Positions 1-9,217 are shown, numbered from the stretch's first letter. The stretch: DNA of 64,000 nt from Terribacillus halophilus (GCF_900101385.1 NZ_FMZB01000005.1:210057-274056), one strand, 5' to 3'. Made by a program: numbers and translations. The notes: generated by a model from the sequence alone, not told the origin.

Positions 1-28
1 GAGGTACCAGTAGAGAAGGAATCTGTAC

Positions 29-1273
29 ATGAAAGATAAGCTGCGCTTTGCTTTCAAGCTTGTGAGCATTTTTTTGCTGGCTATCATCCTGTTTTGCTAC
101 AGCATGTTTCAAGGTGGTTTTGTCAGTTGGTTCTTGTTTTACGCTTATGTACCAATTTTGTTCTATGTGCTGCTTGTATTGGCATATCCCCTTGGCAAGT
201 GGAAAGTGGAAAGAACACTCTCGAAGTCATCTATCAAAAGCGGCGGAGAAGTGACTGTCGATATCACGCTGACCCGGGGTTTTCCGTTTCCGCTAGTGTA
301 TTTGCAGATGGAAGATTTATTTGATAAGACGTTGTTGAAAATGAGCAGATCGGACGGAACATTCCAGCCTGCCGAGTCGAGACGAATAAAGCAGCGTATC
401 CTGTTTCCTTGGTTCCGCAGGCATCTGCATATCCAATATGTTCTGGACAGGCTACCTCGCGGAGAGCACAGCTTCTATCAAATTCGCCTTCGTACTGGCG
501 ATCCATTCCAGCTCGTTGAAAAAGAAGCGGTGTTCGATAACAGGCAGCAGCTGCATGTCTATCCAGCTGAAAGGGAGATAATGGTCGGCAATCCGAATAG
601 TGTGTTTGAAGAAGGGGCTGCGATTGCTTATGCTCCGCGATCGAAGCAGACTAGTGTCGTTTCTGGAATCCGTGAGTACACGCCGGGTGATCGATTCAGC
701 TGGATTGACTGGAAAGCATCAGCAAGAAAGCAGGGTATGATGACGAAGGAATTCGAGCAGGAAAAAAGTGCGGATGTGCTTGTTGTATTGGACAGAAGAG
801 TGGCTCAGCTGGCAGATGATCTGTTTGAATATGCAATTATCATTGCCTTTTCTGTCTATCGGAAGCTGAAAAAGAGAAATGAGCAAGTCGGCTTCATGAG
901 TCTCGGCCAAACCGCCAAATGGCTGCCTGCATCAATGGGCAGTGCCCAGCTTCTGCGGGTCCAGCAGTATTTGACTACCGTACGTCAAGAGGTGGACCCG
1001 CCGCGTCTTGAAGCATTGGCAGCGGAGCTGTCCCGGCAGCCGAAGGGGGCGACTGTGTATTATGTGACAACCGGCTTGGATGGCGGGGATCTGTCATTGA
1101 TGCGCAAGTTAAGACAAAACGGCTATGTATTGACTGTGTTATACATCTGCCATGATGCGGAACTTGGTACAAAGGAGAAGAACCTTTTGCAAGGAGTCCG
1201 CCAGCTTGGGCATCAGCTGGATATCTACCCGATACAAAAGACTGCCCGAACGGAGGTGCAGCGAAATGCGTAA
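29..1273 (+). CDS. DUF58 domain protein (YeaD-like)
   Basis: A 414-residue membrane-anchored protein. Two hydrophobic helices lie near residues 10-28 and 35-55, followed by a soluble part with the DUF58 signature around residues 213-255 (REYTPGDRFSWIDWKASARK, then a VLVVLD strand like the start of a von Willebrand A fold). DUF58 proteins usually sit between a MoxR ATPase and a transglutaminase gene; the transglutaminase follows here with an 8-bp overlap, and the ATPase is probably just upstream of the window. The biochemical role is not established. The ATG at 29 has AAGGAAT in front. The order DUF58, transglutaminase, guaA is the same as yeaD-yebA-guaA of B. subtilis. Confidence 0.85.
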   Translation: MKDKLRFAFKLVSIFLLAIILFCYSMFQGGFVSWFLFYAYVPILFYVLLVLAYPLGKWKVERTLSKSSIKSGGEVTVDITLTRGFPFPLVYLQMEDLFDKTLLKMSRSDGTFQPAESRRIKQRILFPWFRRHLHIQYVLDRLPRGEHSFYQIRLRTGDPFQLVEKEAVFDNRQQLHVYPAEREIMVGNPNSVFEEGAAIAYAPRSKQTSVVSGIREYTPGDRFSWIDWKASARKQGMMTKEFEQEKSADVLVVLDRRVAQLADDLFEYAIIIAFSVYRKLKKRNEQVGFMSLGQTAKWLPASMGSAQLLRVQQYLTTVRQEVDPPRLEALAAELSRQPKGATVYYVTTGLDGGDLSLMRKLRQNGYVLTVLYICHDAELGTKEKNLLQGVRQLGHQLDIYPIQKTARTEVQRNA

Positions 1274-3461
1274 GAAAGACCAGCAAATGCTGTGGGTCCG
1301 CTATGTGATATATGTCTGTGGGTTCCTTTTGTTTTGGGAATGGCTTCGGCCGCTGGATCAGATCAGCGATACAGGCAATTTACCGATTTTCGTAATTTTC
1401 ACTGCGGTCTGTTTCCTGCTGTCAGCTATCCGAATGCGCTGGTGGCTCAGTTTCGTGCTGAAGCTTGTCGCGTTGATGATCGTGCTGCAAATATTCCTGA
1501 TGGAAGAAAACCTGGTATCGGGAGGGTTGCTGTCATTCATCCAGACAGAACTGCCAGCAAATCTGCAATTGTTGTTTACTGGCGAATTTGTATCGCTCAC
1601 TCCATTTTTCAGGACATTGCTGTTTTTGATCCTGCTCTGGCTGATGAGCTATCTGCTTTATTACTGGTTCATTATCGCCAACCGTATTTTCTTTTTCATC
1701 ATCATGACATTCCTATACATCGGGATACTGGATACATTCACACCGTATGATGGCAGCGGAGCTGTCGTCCGTGTCTTTCTGGTCAGCTTTTTTGCGCTAG
1801 GTATCTCTGCTTTTGCAAGACTTTATCAAGGCGGGGAAAAGAGGCTGTTTCCAAAGCAAATACTGCTGTGGACCGTCCCGCTCCTGGTCATTCTTGCTGT
1901 ATCAGCTGCAGTCGGGTATGCAGCGCCGAAACTGCCGCCGCAATGGGCGGATCCAGTCCCATTCATCCAGACAATGACAAACAGCAATAATGAAGATGAA
2001 GGGGAAGGCGGCATCCAAAAAGTCGGATATGGAGAAGATGATTCCCAACTGGGCGGACCTTTTATGCAGGATAACACACTTGCTTTTTGGACATCGACAG
2101 AAGCAAGCGGTTACTGGCGAGTCGATAGTAAAGATGTGTATACAGGCAAGGGCTGGGAGCGATCAAGAGAAACAGCACCGCAAAGTTTTCAGAGCGGAGA
2201 GCCGGTCGGTATCGAACTTTATAACGAGGATGTGGCGACAGAGGCTCGGGAAGCCATCGTTTATCCAAGTCAAAACCAAGTGCTGGACAGGCTAGTATAT
2301 CCTTATGGCGTACAGACATTCTTCAGCGAACCGGTAACTGCTGCGGTTGATGCCGATTTCGGTGTCGTGGAGACGTTCAATCGGGCGCAATATCCGGATG
2401 AAAACTATACAATAGCTTTTGAGGAACCGCAGTATAACATCGAAGATTTGCGCAATGATTCCGGGATGATTGATGATAATACCCATTACCGCTATACGCA
2501 GTTGCCTGACAATCTGCCGGATCGTGTACGTGATTTGGCAGAGGATATCACTGCTTCTGCCGATACACGGTATGATAAAGCAAAAGCCGTCGAACAATAT
2601 TTCAACCAAAATGGTTTCCAATACCGGACGCAGGATATCCCTGTCCCGGAATCAGAGCAGGATTATGTCGACCAGTTCCTGTTCGAAAGCAAGATCGGAT
2701 ATTGCGATAACTTCTCTTCTTCCATGGTCGTTCTCCTGCGGGCTGCGGATATACCGGCGCGCTGGGTAAAAGGCTTCACAGAAGGTCAGGCGGCAACCAA
2801 TCCGAATTTTGCCACACCTGATGGCATGACGTCCTATATGGTTACGAATGCCAATGCCCATTCATGGGTGGAAGTGTACTTCCCGGATACAGGCTGGGTC
2901 CCATTTGAGCCCACACAAGGTTTCACCAACCCTGCTGATTTCGTTAGTGAGGAAGATACCGAAAGTGAGACTCCGGAAACAGAAACAGAAACTCCTCCTG
3001 AACAGGAGGAGCCGGAGCAAGCGCCAGAACAGCCAGAGGAACAAGAAGAAGCGCCGGTACAGGAAAACCAGCCGGCTGCTGCCTCGAGTGTTCATCCACT
3101 GTATTGGATCATCCCGTCTGCTTTGCTGCTGCTGCTGCTGGCAATTATCCTGTATCTGACTCGATACAGATGGCTGACAGCTTATTATGTGCGGAAATAT
3201 CGACAGGAGCAGTCTGAGGAAACGTATGGAAAGGCTTATCATTATTTGCTGCGTCTTTTGGCGCATAAAGGTTTCAAGCGTCATTCGAGCCAGACGCTCA
3301 GGGAATATGCCCAGCTTATCGACGAGGAGTTCGGCAATAAGTATATGTCCGAGCTGACCGCCGAATACGAACGAATATTATATCGCAACGAAAAAAGTGC
3401 TCCTGCATGGATAAATGCCGTCGAATTGTGGGAAAATTTAATTAAACAAGCGGCATCTTGA
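1266..3461 (+). CDS. Membrane transglutaminase-like protein (YebA-like)
   Basis: A 731-residue protein: five or six N-terminal transmembrane helices (to about residue 220), an extracellular transglutaminase-like core, a linker rich in Glu, Pro and Thr (about residues 560-610), one more helix at about 620-640 and a cytoplasmic tail. The Cys-His-Asp triad is visible as GYCDNFSSS (Cys480), NAHSWVEV (His532) and FPDTGW (Asp about 541), so the core looks active. The ATG at 1266 has GGAGG before it and overlaps the end of the DUF58 gene, so the pair is probably translationally coupled. The substrate is unknown; family members are thought to act on peptide bonds or cross-links at the cell surface. 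Confidence 0.85.
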   Translation: MRKKDQQMLWVRYVIYVCGFLLFWEWLRPLDQISDTGNLPIFVIFTAVCFLLSAIRMRWWLSFVLKLVALMIVLQIFLMEENLVSGGLLSFIQTELPANLQLLFTGEFVSLTPFFRTLLFLILLWLMSYLLYYWFIIANRIFFFIIMTFLYIGILDTFTPYDGSGAVVRVFLVSFFALGISAFARLYQGGEKRLFPKQILLWTVPLLVILAVSAAVGYAAPKLPPQWADPVPFIQTMTNSNNEDEGEGGIQKVGYGEDDSQLGGPFMQDNTLAFWTSTEASGYWRVDSKDVYTGKGWERSRETAPQSFQSGEPVGIELYNEDVATEAREAIVYPSQNQVLDRLVYPYGVQTFFSEPVTAAVDADFGVVETFNRAQYPDENYTIAFEEPQYNIEDLRNDSGMIDDNTHYRYTQLPDNLPDRVRDLAEDITASADTRYDKAKAVEQYFNQNGFQYRTQDIPVPESEQDYVDQFLFESKIGYCDNFSSSMVVLLRAADIPARWVKGFTEGQAATNPNFATPDGMTSYMVTNANAHSWVEVYFPDTGWVPFEPTQGFTNPADFVSEEDTESETPETETETPPEQEEPEQAPEQPEEQEEAPVQENQPAAASSVHPLYWIIPSALLLLLLAIILYLTRYRWLTAYYVRKYRQEQSEETYGKAYHYLLRLLAHKGFKRHSSQTLREYAQLIDEEFGNKYMSELTAEYERILYRNEKSAPAWINAVELWENLIKQAAS

Positions 3462-3566
3462 CCCATTTTAGGCACATTGATAGAATAAGAGGCAATAAGC
3501 ACCTTCAGAAAGAGGCGGCGACAGCTGCCGATATCCAATGAAGGCTTGAGCCGACTACGTTACTTT

Positions 3567-3612
3567 GCTGGATTCCGCCTTGAACACGGCGCGGATTCAG
3601 CTTCTGTTTTTT
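3567..3612 (+). terminator. Rho-independent terminator between yebA-like gene and guaA
   Basis: Arms GCTGGATTCCGCC and GGCGCGGATTCAGC pair with two G-U pairs and one bulged base around an 8-nt loop, followed by TTCTGTTTTTTC. It lies about 80 bases before the guaA start, so it could terminate the preceding pair or act as a leader element of guaA. No guanine aptamer is visible here. Confidence 0.7.
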
Positions 3613-3691
3613 CATGACGTGATAAAGGTAAAATGTGGTGCCTGCACCCGACCTGCTTATATCTAGAGAACAAAGAAGGAGTGGACAGACT

Positions 3692-5230
3692 TTGGATATC
3701 GATACAGATATGATATTGGTACTGGACTTTGGCAGCCAGTACAATCAATTGATCACAAGGAGGATCCGGGAGTTCGGTGTATACAGCGAATTGCATTCCC
3801 ACAAGCTAACAGCAGATGAGATCCGTAAGATGAACCCGAAAGGCATCATCCTTTCCGGCGGACCACACAGTGTGTATGACGAAAACAGCTTCCGCTGTGA
3901 TGAAGAAATCTTCGAACTTGGCATCCCGGTATTGGGCATCTGTTACGGTATGCAGCTGATGACACAGCATTTTGGCGGAAATGTACAGCGTGCTGACAGC
4001 CGCGAATACGGCCGTGCGGAAATCACGCTGACAAACCCTTCTGTCGTGTATAAGGACTCACCGGAAAAACAGCTTGTTTGGATGAGTCATGGCGATAAAG
4101 TATTGGACCCAGCACCAGGCTTCAGCGTAGATGCAACAAGCCCGTCCACCCCGGTTGCGGCAATCAGCAATAAAGAGCGCAATCTTTACGGTGTGCAGTA
4201 CCATCCTGAAGTACGTCATTCGGAGTACGGAAACCATTTGCTCAAGCAGTTCGTTTTTGACGTCTGCCATGCAAAAGCGGAATGGACGATGGAAAACTTC
4301 ATCGAGATGGAGACGGAAAAAATCCGTCAGCAAGTCGGTGACCGCAATGTACTCTGCGCATTGAGCGGCGGAGTGGACTCCTCTGTAGTTGCAGCCCTTA
4401 TCCACAAAGCAATCGGCGATCAGCTGACTTGTATTTTTGTCGATCACGGTTTGTTACGTAAAAATGAAGGTGCAATGGTCGAGAAAACATTCCGTGATCA
4501 ATTCAAGATCAACCTAGTTGCAGTACATGCACAAGATCGTTTCTTGGGCAAGCTGAAAGGTGTGTCAGACCCGGAAGAAAAACGGAAAATCATCGGTAAT
4601 GAATTCATTTATGTATTCGATGATGAAGCATCCAAGCTTGAGAACATGGACTTCCTTGCACAAGGTACACTGTATACGGACATCGTAGAGAGTGGTACGG
4701 AAACGGCTCAAACGATCAAATCCCACCACAATGTTGGCGGACTGCCGGAAGATATGCAGTTTGAATTGATCGAGCCTTTAAAGACATTGTTCAAAGATGA
4801 AGTCCGTGAACTGGGAACAGAGCTTGGTTTGCCGGATGCAATCGTACACCGTCAGCCATTCCCAGGTCCAGGTCTGGCAATCCGTGTCATCGGTGAGATT
4901 ACGGAAGAGAAACTTGAGATTGTCCGTGAATCTGATGCGATCTTGCAAGAGGAAATCGTAAAAGCAGGTCTTGATCGTGACATTTGGCAGTACTTCACCG
5001 TGCTTCCAGGCTTCAAGAGTGTCGGCGTAATGGGCGATGCGCGTACGTATGACTACACACTGGGCATTCGTGCGGTAACAAGCATCGACGGCATGACATC
5101 CGACTGGGCACGTATCCCGTGGGATGTACTGGAGCGTATTTCAGTACGTTTCGTCAACGAAGTGAATCATGTAAACCGCGTCGTGTATGACGTGACAAGT
5201 AAGCCACCAGCAACGATTGAGTGGGAATAA
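3692..5230 (+). CDS. guaA: GMP synthase (glutamine-hydrolysing)
   Basis: Converts XMP, ATP and glutamine to GMP, the last step of guanine nucleotide synthesis. The 512-residue product has the B. subtilis length. The class I glutaminase domain is at residues 8-200 (nucleophile Cys84 in GICYGMQ, His/Glu in [10 protein letters not shown]), the ATP-pyrophosphatase P-loop LSGGVDSS is near residue 223, and the C-terminal dimerisation domain ends in KPPATIEWE. The TTG at 3692 is chosen because AAGGAG lies 10 bases before it and it gives the family N-terminus; ATG 3710 is the alternative. The last codons form the left copy of a 23-bp direct repeat bounding an island (see 5216-5238). Confidence 0.97.
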   Translation: MDIDTDMILVLDFGSQYNQLITRRIREFGVYSELHSHKLTADEIRKMNPKGIILSGGPHSVYDENSFRCDEEIFELGIPVLGICYGMQLMTQHFGGNVQRADSREYGRAEITLTNPSVVYKDSPEKQLVWMSHGDKVLDPAPGFSVDATSPSTPVAAISNKERNLYGVQYHPEVRHSEYGNHLLKQFVFDVCHAKAEWTMENFIEMETEKIRQQVGDRNVLCALSGGVDSSVVAALIHKAIGDQLTCIFVDHGLLRKNEGAMVEKTFRDQFKINLVAVHAQDRFLGKLKGVSDPEEKRKIIGNEFIYVFDDEASKLENMDFLAQGTLYTDIVESGTETAQTIKSHHNVGGLPEDMQFELIEPLKTLFKDEVRELGTELGLPDAIVHRQPFPGPGLAIRVIGEITEEKLEIVRESDAILQEEIVKAGLDRDIWQYFTVLPGFKSVGVMGDARTYDYTLGIRAVTSIDGMTSDWARIPWDVLERISVRFVNEVNHVNRVVYDVTSKPPATIEWE

Positions 5231-5238
5231 GAAGCTAA
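5216..5238 (+). repeat. attL-like direct repeat at guaA 3' end
   Basis: 23 bases from 5216 to 5238 (beginning ATTGAGTGGG, ending AAGCTAA) recur exactly at 7111-7133. They cover the last codons and stop of guaA plus 8 bases. The guaA 3' end is a well-known integration site for tyrosine-recombinase islands that regenerate the end of the gene, so this is the expected form of an attachment site. Confidence 0.8.
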
Positions 5239-5674
5239 CTTGATTTGAAGAGAGAACGCCTATTTAACAGTGTTTATCTTAATCTTAAATTGACAAATTG
5301 GTATAAAATAATATAGTTCCCTGCCAAAATCCCTGCCAAAAATAAAATTTGGTAGGGATTATTATTATTATTATTTGAAAATTACATGAATTGTGTTTTT
5401 AAACATCTCTATTGGAAGGGACACACATTCTGCCTACGCTGGTATAGATTAACGTCAAAAAACCTGAACTTACGCGTATCTTTGTTTCAAGATTCACGTC
5501 AATAGTTCGGGTTTTCATTTAGCTAAAACACTTTTGTTTCAGCCTCTCTATTATTTTAAACTTTTAAAAATTTAAAGAAAAAAATTAAAAAATATTGTAA
5601 CGAATCAACACATTCTTGGATAAATAGATGAGTAAACTTTTTAGACGCTTGCTCAATATATGAAAAGGAGGTAA
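5239..5674. other. Non-coding left part of the guaA island
   Basis: No credible gene is seen. Besides the tandem repeat, a second inverted pair lies at about 5461-5514 (AAAACCTGAACT with AGTTCGGGTTTT, long loop). TGTAAC at 5596-5601 upstream of the sigma gene could be part of an ECF-type -35 element, but this is weak. The stretch is strongly AT-rich compared with guaA. Confidence 0.5.
5318..5360 (+). repeat. Tandem TCCCTGCCAAAA repeat and hairpin
   Basis: TCCCTGCCAAAA occurs twice head to tail (5318-5329, 5330-5341), and an inverted near-copy TTTGGTAGGGATT follows at 5348-5360. The second copy and the inverted copy make a 13-bp stem (one G-U) with a 7-nt loop, then an ATT-rich run, so it could terminate guaA transcription. 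Short direct repeats close to an att site also look like arm-type binding sites of an integrase. Confidence 0.6.
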
Positions 5675-6178
5675 ATGGTGAGCACAGAAGATGTCTATCA
5701 AGAATATGCGGACTTTGTCTTTAAATACTTATTAACTCTAACCAATAATGATTATCAATCTGCAGAAGAAATGACACAAGAGACATTTTATCAGGCGATT
5801 AAGTCCATCGAAAACTTTCACGATAACGGAAAAGCGAAATTTTCTACATGGCTCTGTTCGATTGCGAAAAATGTGTGGCTACAGGAACTGAATCGTGAAA
5901 AGAAAAGACATCAATTGGCGGAATCATTAAGTGATGAAAAAGCGCTATATTATGATTTGGAAGAAGATTACTTTAGAAATGAAGATAAAATACATTTTTT
6001 CAAACAAACACACCAGCTTAGTGAGAAAAAGCGGGAAGTTATTTATCTTAGGCTATTAGGAGATTTATCTTTTAAAGAAATCGGCTCTATTTTAGGAGAA
6101 TCAGAGAATTGGGCGAGAGTAACATTTTACCGGGCAAAACAACTAATAAGAAAGGGTGACAAAGCAGGTGAATCATAA
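5675..6178 (+). CDS. ECF-type RNA polymerase sigma factor
   Basis: A 167-residue sigma-70 family protein of ECF size. Region 2 covers about residues 5-75 (SAEEMTQETFYQAI, FSTWLCSIAKN). Region 4 covers about 110-165 (EKKREVIYLRLLGDLSFKEI, then WARVTFYRAKQLIRKG). Its 3' end overlaps the anti-sigma gene by 23 bases. AAGGAGG at 5665-5671 is close to the ATG at 5675, so the next codon, GTG 5678, may be the true start. It lies inside the guaA island and shares its AT-rich composition. Expected targets are its own operon and a neighbouring ABC transporter, but the transporter gene is broken here, so the system may be orphaned. Confidence 0.88.
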   Translation: MVSTEDVYQEYADFVFKYLLTLTNNDYQSAEEMTQETFYQAIKSIENFHDNGKAKFSTWLCSIAKNVWLQELNREKKRHQLAESLSDEKALYYDLEEDYFRNEDKIHFFKQTHQLSEKKREVIYLRLLGDLSFKEIGSILGESENWARVTFYRAKQLIRKGDKAGES

Positions 6179-6851
6179 TGTTTTTAGAGATTTAGTTCCA
6201 AACTATCTCGAAAATTTAACGAGTGAAGACACGAATAGACAAATGGAACAACATATGGAGCAATGTGAGGACTGCCAGGAGTATGTCAATGAAATGCGAG
6301 AAGACTTATTCATTGAACGTATAAATGAACGAAAAGAAGAGAAGAAAAAAATCGACTATTTAAAAAAGGTGCGCTCCAAAAGCCAAAAAAAGATTTTTAT
6401 GATTATAGGGACACTGTTATCTTTTTTTCTTGTCTTATCTATTAGCTATTATTTTCTCTTTGTCCATATGTGGATAGCGGATGAAAATAATGTGCAGACA
6501 ACTATTCATCAGCAAGATAATATTGTCACAGTCACTTTTCAATCAAAAAAAGATAATCGATATCTTTTAGCTAAGAAAGAATATGGGGATCAAGAGTATG
6601 GGAATCAGATTATCGTATACGAAAGTTGGAACATTCTTACAGATACAAAATTGAATCAGTTTTCAGAATTAGCTATTTCCCTCCAAGATGGAACTGACAT
6701 CACATATACATTTTTGGATGAAAACACCTTATTACTGCCTAATGGAGAGGAAAAAAAACTGACAGATAAAGACAAATTGCAGATTATATATAAAAACAGT
6801 ACGGAAGAAATTTTATTAAAGGATTTATACAAAAATGTAGAGATTAATTAG
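6156..6851 (+). CDS. Zinc-finger anti-sigma factor, membrane-anchored
   Basis: A 231-residue protein read from GTG 6156 within the end of the sigma gene. The N-terminus has a zinc-binding anti-sigma motif (QHMEQCEDCQEY, H-x3-C-x2-C, near residues 33-41). A single transmembrane helix covers about 76-100, and about 130 residues lie outside the membrane. The layout is that of anti-sigma factors that hold an ECF sigma at the membrane until a signal releases it. The outer domain matches nothing I can name. Overlap with the sigma gene implies coupled translation. Confidence 0.85.
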   Translation: MTKQVNHNVFRDLVPNYLENLTSEDTNRQMEQHMEQCEDCQEYVNEMREDLFIERINERKEEKKKIDYLKKVRSKSQKKIFMIIGTLLSFFLVLSISYYFLFVHMWIADENNVQTTIHQQDNIVTVTFQSKKDNRYLLAKKEYGDQEYGNQIIVYESWNILTDTKLNQFSELAISLQDGTDITYTFLDENTLLLPNGEEKKLTDKDKLQIIYKNSTEEILLKDLYKNVEIN

Positions 6852-6866
6852 AGGAGGTTGGTTTAT

Positions 6867-7125
6867 ATGACTTTAGAAATTAATAATAATTTGAAAACAT
6901 ACTAGTATTAAATGATATTACCGTTGTATTTGAATCGGTGTTTATGGTTTGCTTGGTGCAAACCCAAACGGATCAGGTAAAACGACGTTAATGCGTATTA
7001 TTTGTGGCTTAATTAAGGCAAATGAGGGGGCAGTTATTTATAACGGTGAAGATACGAATGAAAAATCTGATTCATTTCGAACTATATTAGGGTTCTTACC
7101 TCAAGATACTATTGAGTGGGAATAA
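6867..7125 (+). pseudogene. ABC transporter ATPase, broken and truncated
   Basis: A good site (GAGGAGG 6851-6857) precedes ATG 6867, and the reading begins MTLEINNNLKTY, but it stops after 12 codons. A further piece LVLNDITVVFES follows, then after a one-base shift YGLLGANPNGSGKTTLMRII with an intact Walker A motif, running to LGFLPQDT. There the gene joins the attR repeat and finishes in frame with IEWE and a stop, the same tail as GuaA. At least two early lesions and loss of the signature, Walker B and the rest of the domain make it non-functional. It probably once formed an exporter controlled by the adjacent sigma/anti-sigma pair. Confidence 0.85.
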
Positions 7126-7133
7126 GAAGCTAA
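7111..7133 (+). repeat. attR-like direct repeat
   Basis: Exact second copy of the 23 bases at 5216-5238. The bases on either side differ between the two copies (G versus T before, CTTG versus AATA after). The island between the copies is about 1.9 kb and contains no integrase gene. Confidence 0.8.
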
Positions 7134-7215
7134 AATAATTTATACTAAAATACAGAGTTCTTTTTAAAGGAGAATCTATAAAATAGGCTTGTTTCTTATG
7201 GAGGTGGGAGTGTAA

Positions 7216-8025
7216 GTGCCAAAGCTTTATGCAATGAGTGACATTCATGGATGTTACGAAGCAATGATGGATACATTGCGTTTAGTTGATTTGGATACCA
7301 GTGAGGAAAATAAATTGATACTTTTGGGAGATTACGTTGATGGCGGTGCAGACAGCTGCCGGGTGCTTTACCATATCAAACATTTGGAGGAACAGTATCC
7401 AAAACAAGTGATCACATTATTGGGTAACCATGAAAAAATGTTCATTGACTGGTATACAACACTAGACGATAAGTCAAGATGGCTTACACACGATTTTAAC
7501 TTACTTACGATCAAAAGTTTCTTTTCCGGAGAACGGTTTGAAATGATGGAAAAACAGCCAGTGATGACAAAAGGCTCTTACTATGAAATAAGTCATTATA
7601 TCGTGCGAATGATGAAAGAGAAACATGAAGGGTTATTGAATTGGCTTTCTGAAAAAAATACACGGCTTCCGTATTACGAAACAGAAAATCAAATATATGT
7701 TCATGCTGGTATCTGTGAAGAAGATGGAGAGCATTGGAAGCATGCAACGAAGACGAATGATTTCTTTTGGAAATATCCTGCCGAAACAGGTATTTTCATG
7801 AAAGATATCATTGCGGGTCATGTATCTACTGCAGAGGTTGCGGATGATAAAAGTTATCTGGGAAGAGCTTTTTGGGATAAAACGAGTCATTTTTATATAG
7901 ATGGGGAAACCGTGAAAAGTAACATCATTCCATTATTAAGGTATGATGTTTGTAAAAAGTCATACTCCAGCTATGAAAAGGAAAAAAATGGTTATTGGTT
8001 GGAGTACCCGATCGTGAAGAGATGA
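7216..8025 (+). CDS. Metallophosphoesterase (PPP-type serine/threonine phosphatase or Ap4A hydrolase-like)
   Basis: A 269-residue cytoplasmic calcineurin-like phosphoesterase. The metal-binding motifs are in order: SDIHG (residues 8-12), GDYVDGG (38-44), GNHE (70-73), VHAG (about 160) and AGHVST (about 198). The canonical PPP motif is GDxVDRG; here the Arg is replaced by Gly, so substrate choice between phosphoproteins and dinucleoside polyphosphates cannot be decided. The start is GTG 7216 with GGAGGTGGG at about 7200. It lies just right of attR and appears monocistronic, ended by the hairpin at 8121-8158. Confidence 0.85.
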   Translation: MPKLYAMSDIHGCYEAMMDTLRLVDLDTSEENKLILLGDYVDGGADSCRVLYHIKHLEEQYPKQVITLLGNHEKMFIDWYTTLDDKSRWLTHDFNLLTIKSFFSGERFEMMEKQPVMTKGSYYEISHYIVRMMKEKHEGLLNWLSEKNTRLPYYETENQIYVHAGICEEDGEHWKHATKTNDFFWKYPAETGIFMKDIIAGHVSTAEVADDKSYLGRAFWDKTSHFYIDGETVKSNIIPLLRYDVCKKSYSSYEKEKNGYWLEYPIVKR

Positions 8026-8120
8026 TTCATATTAGCATCTAATTAAAATTGCTTGCTATTCAGTTTATATCGATTTCTTGAATCCAAGGGAATACATATT
8101 GAAATATCTCAATATATCCA

Positions 8121-8158
8121 GAGGCCATGCTATCAACCAGATAGCATGGCCTCTTTTT
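8121..8158 (+). terminator. Strong terminator after the phosphoesterase
   Basis: A perfect 14-bp stem (GAGGCCATGCTATC and its complement) with loop AACCA, followed by TTTTT on the + strand. The stop codon of the convergent exporter gene on the - strand lies inside this hairpin. Confidence 0.9.
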
Positions 8159-9185
8159 GTACAACCAGATTGAGTTTTTCGGGTTGCTTGGCCTCAATGA
8201 GCTGATGGATGGATAGCAATTCATACAAGTAAATACTTTCAATCGGAAAGTAGCCATCTTCCGTATTTTTCGGCATGTCAATGCTCCAGAACAGCTGGAA
8301 CAATTCCCGAAACGGCCTTTCGTCTGTTGGACTGTCATGATTCATCCAATGGTCCAGATTCACTTGGACAGCTTCCGCAGCTTCGATGAAGCGATGACGC
8401 TGTGTCGCATTCCAATGCAGCGGTTTGCCGCTCCGGCCAGCATGGATCAAATTCCAAAGATGATAATGGATGAGCTTCAACTTTTCGGTTAGAGCTGATT
8501 CTTTATCCAACAGCGCTTTTGCTTTTGAATTCGGGAAATGATAACGCATTTCCAGCTGCTGCTGCTGTATGTACTGCTCCAGCAATAATCGTTCTTTGGT
8601 CAGTTGGTGAAAGGATCCTGTCAAACTTTGAACCGGCTGATCTCCTTCAGCTTGCTTGATTCTGAAGTCTACAAATGTTTGTAACAGCTGATTTGTATGT
8701 GCAATGACCAACTCCAGCTGATTGCGAGATTTCTTCAGATAATCAGGAGGCAAGATGAGCATGTTCACGATCGTGGAAATGATGATTCCGATAATGCTCC
8801 CGCCGAGACGGGCCCAAAAGTCCGCCCAAAGACTCGTGTGCTCCACGTCGATCATGGCCACTGCTGTAATCGTCGCGACAATCAATCCAGCATGCAGCTT
8901 CAGTTTATAGCAGACTAAAATTGTCAAAAAAGCCGCTGCCGTGTAGGTCAGCGGGGAAGCACCGAATAAGAAGATCGAAAGGACAGCGAAACCTGCTCCG
9001 ACCATACTGGCGGGCAGTCGTATCAAACCTTTTTGGATGGAGGCATGTATCGTCGGTTCGATTGTGACGATGGCGGCAATGACCGCAAATGCTGGTGTTA
9101 TGTTAACTAGTTCACAAACTAGTGCGGTAAAAAATACAGCAATCCCTGTTTTCAGGACACGGCTGCCGATAAAAGACTTCTTCAC
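8133..9185 (-). CDS. Aromatic acid exporter-like (ArAE/FUSC) membrane protein
   Basis: A 350-residue protein with about six hydrophobic helices in residues 10-150 (including VIAAIVTIEPTIHASIQKG, a typical ArAE_1 stretch) and a long soluble, helical C-terminal half. This matches the Bacillus YqjA/YgaE-type aromatic acid exporter family, whose substrates are mostly unknown. The start is GTG 9185 with AAAGGTG nine bases upstream. A promoter with consensus spacing lies at 9218-9246 on the same strand. Confidence 0.8.
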   Translation of the reverse strand: MKKSFIGSRVLKTGIAVFFTALVCELVNITPAFAVIAAIVTIEPTIHASIQKGLIRLPASMVGAGFAVLSIFLFGASPLTYTAAAFLTILVCYKLKLHAGLIVATITAVAMIDVEHTSLWADFWARLGGSIIGIIISTIVNMLILPPDYLKKSRNQLELVIAHTNQLLQTFVDFRIKQAEGDQPVQSLTGSFHQLTKERLLLEQYIQQQQLEMRYHFPNSKAKALLDKESALTEKLKLIHYHLWNLIHAGRSGKPLHWNATQRHRFIEAAEAVQVNLDHWMNHDSPTDERPFRELFQLFWSIDMPKNTEDGYFPIESIYLYELLSIHQLIEAKQPEKLNLVVQKEAMLSG

Positions 9186-9217
9186 TTATGTCAACACCTT
9201 TGATGTAGCATGTTTAC

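Noticed and set aside
3461..3692. Guanine riboswitch in front of guaA
   Set aside because: None of the conserved aptamer words (TTTCTACC, GACTA) occur; only a terminator-like hairpin is seen.
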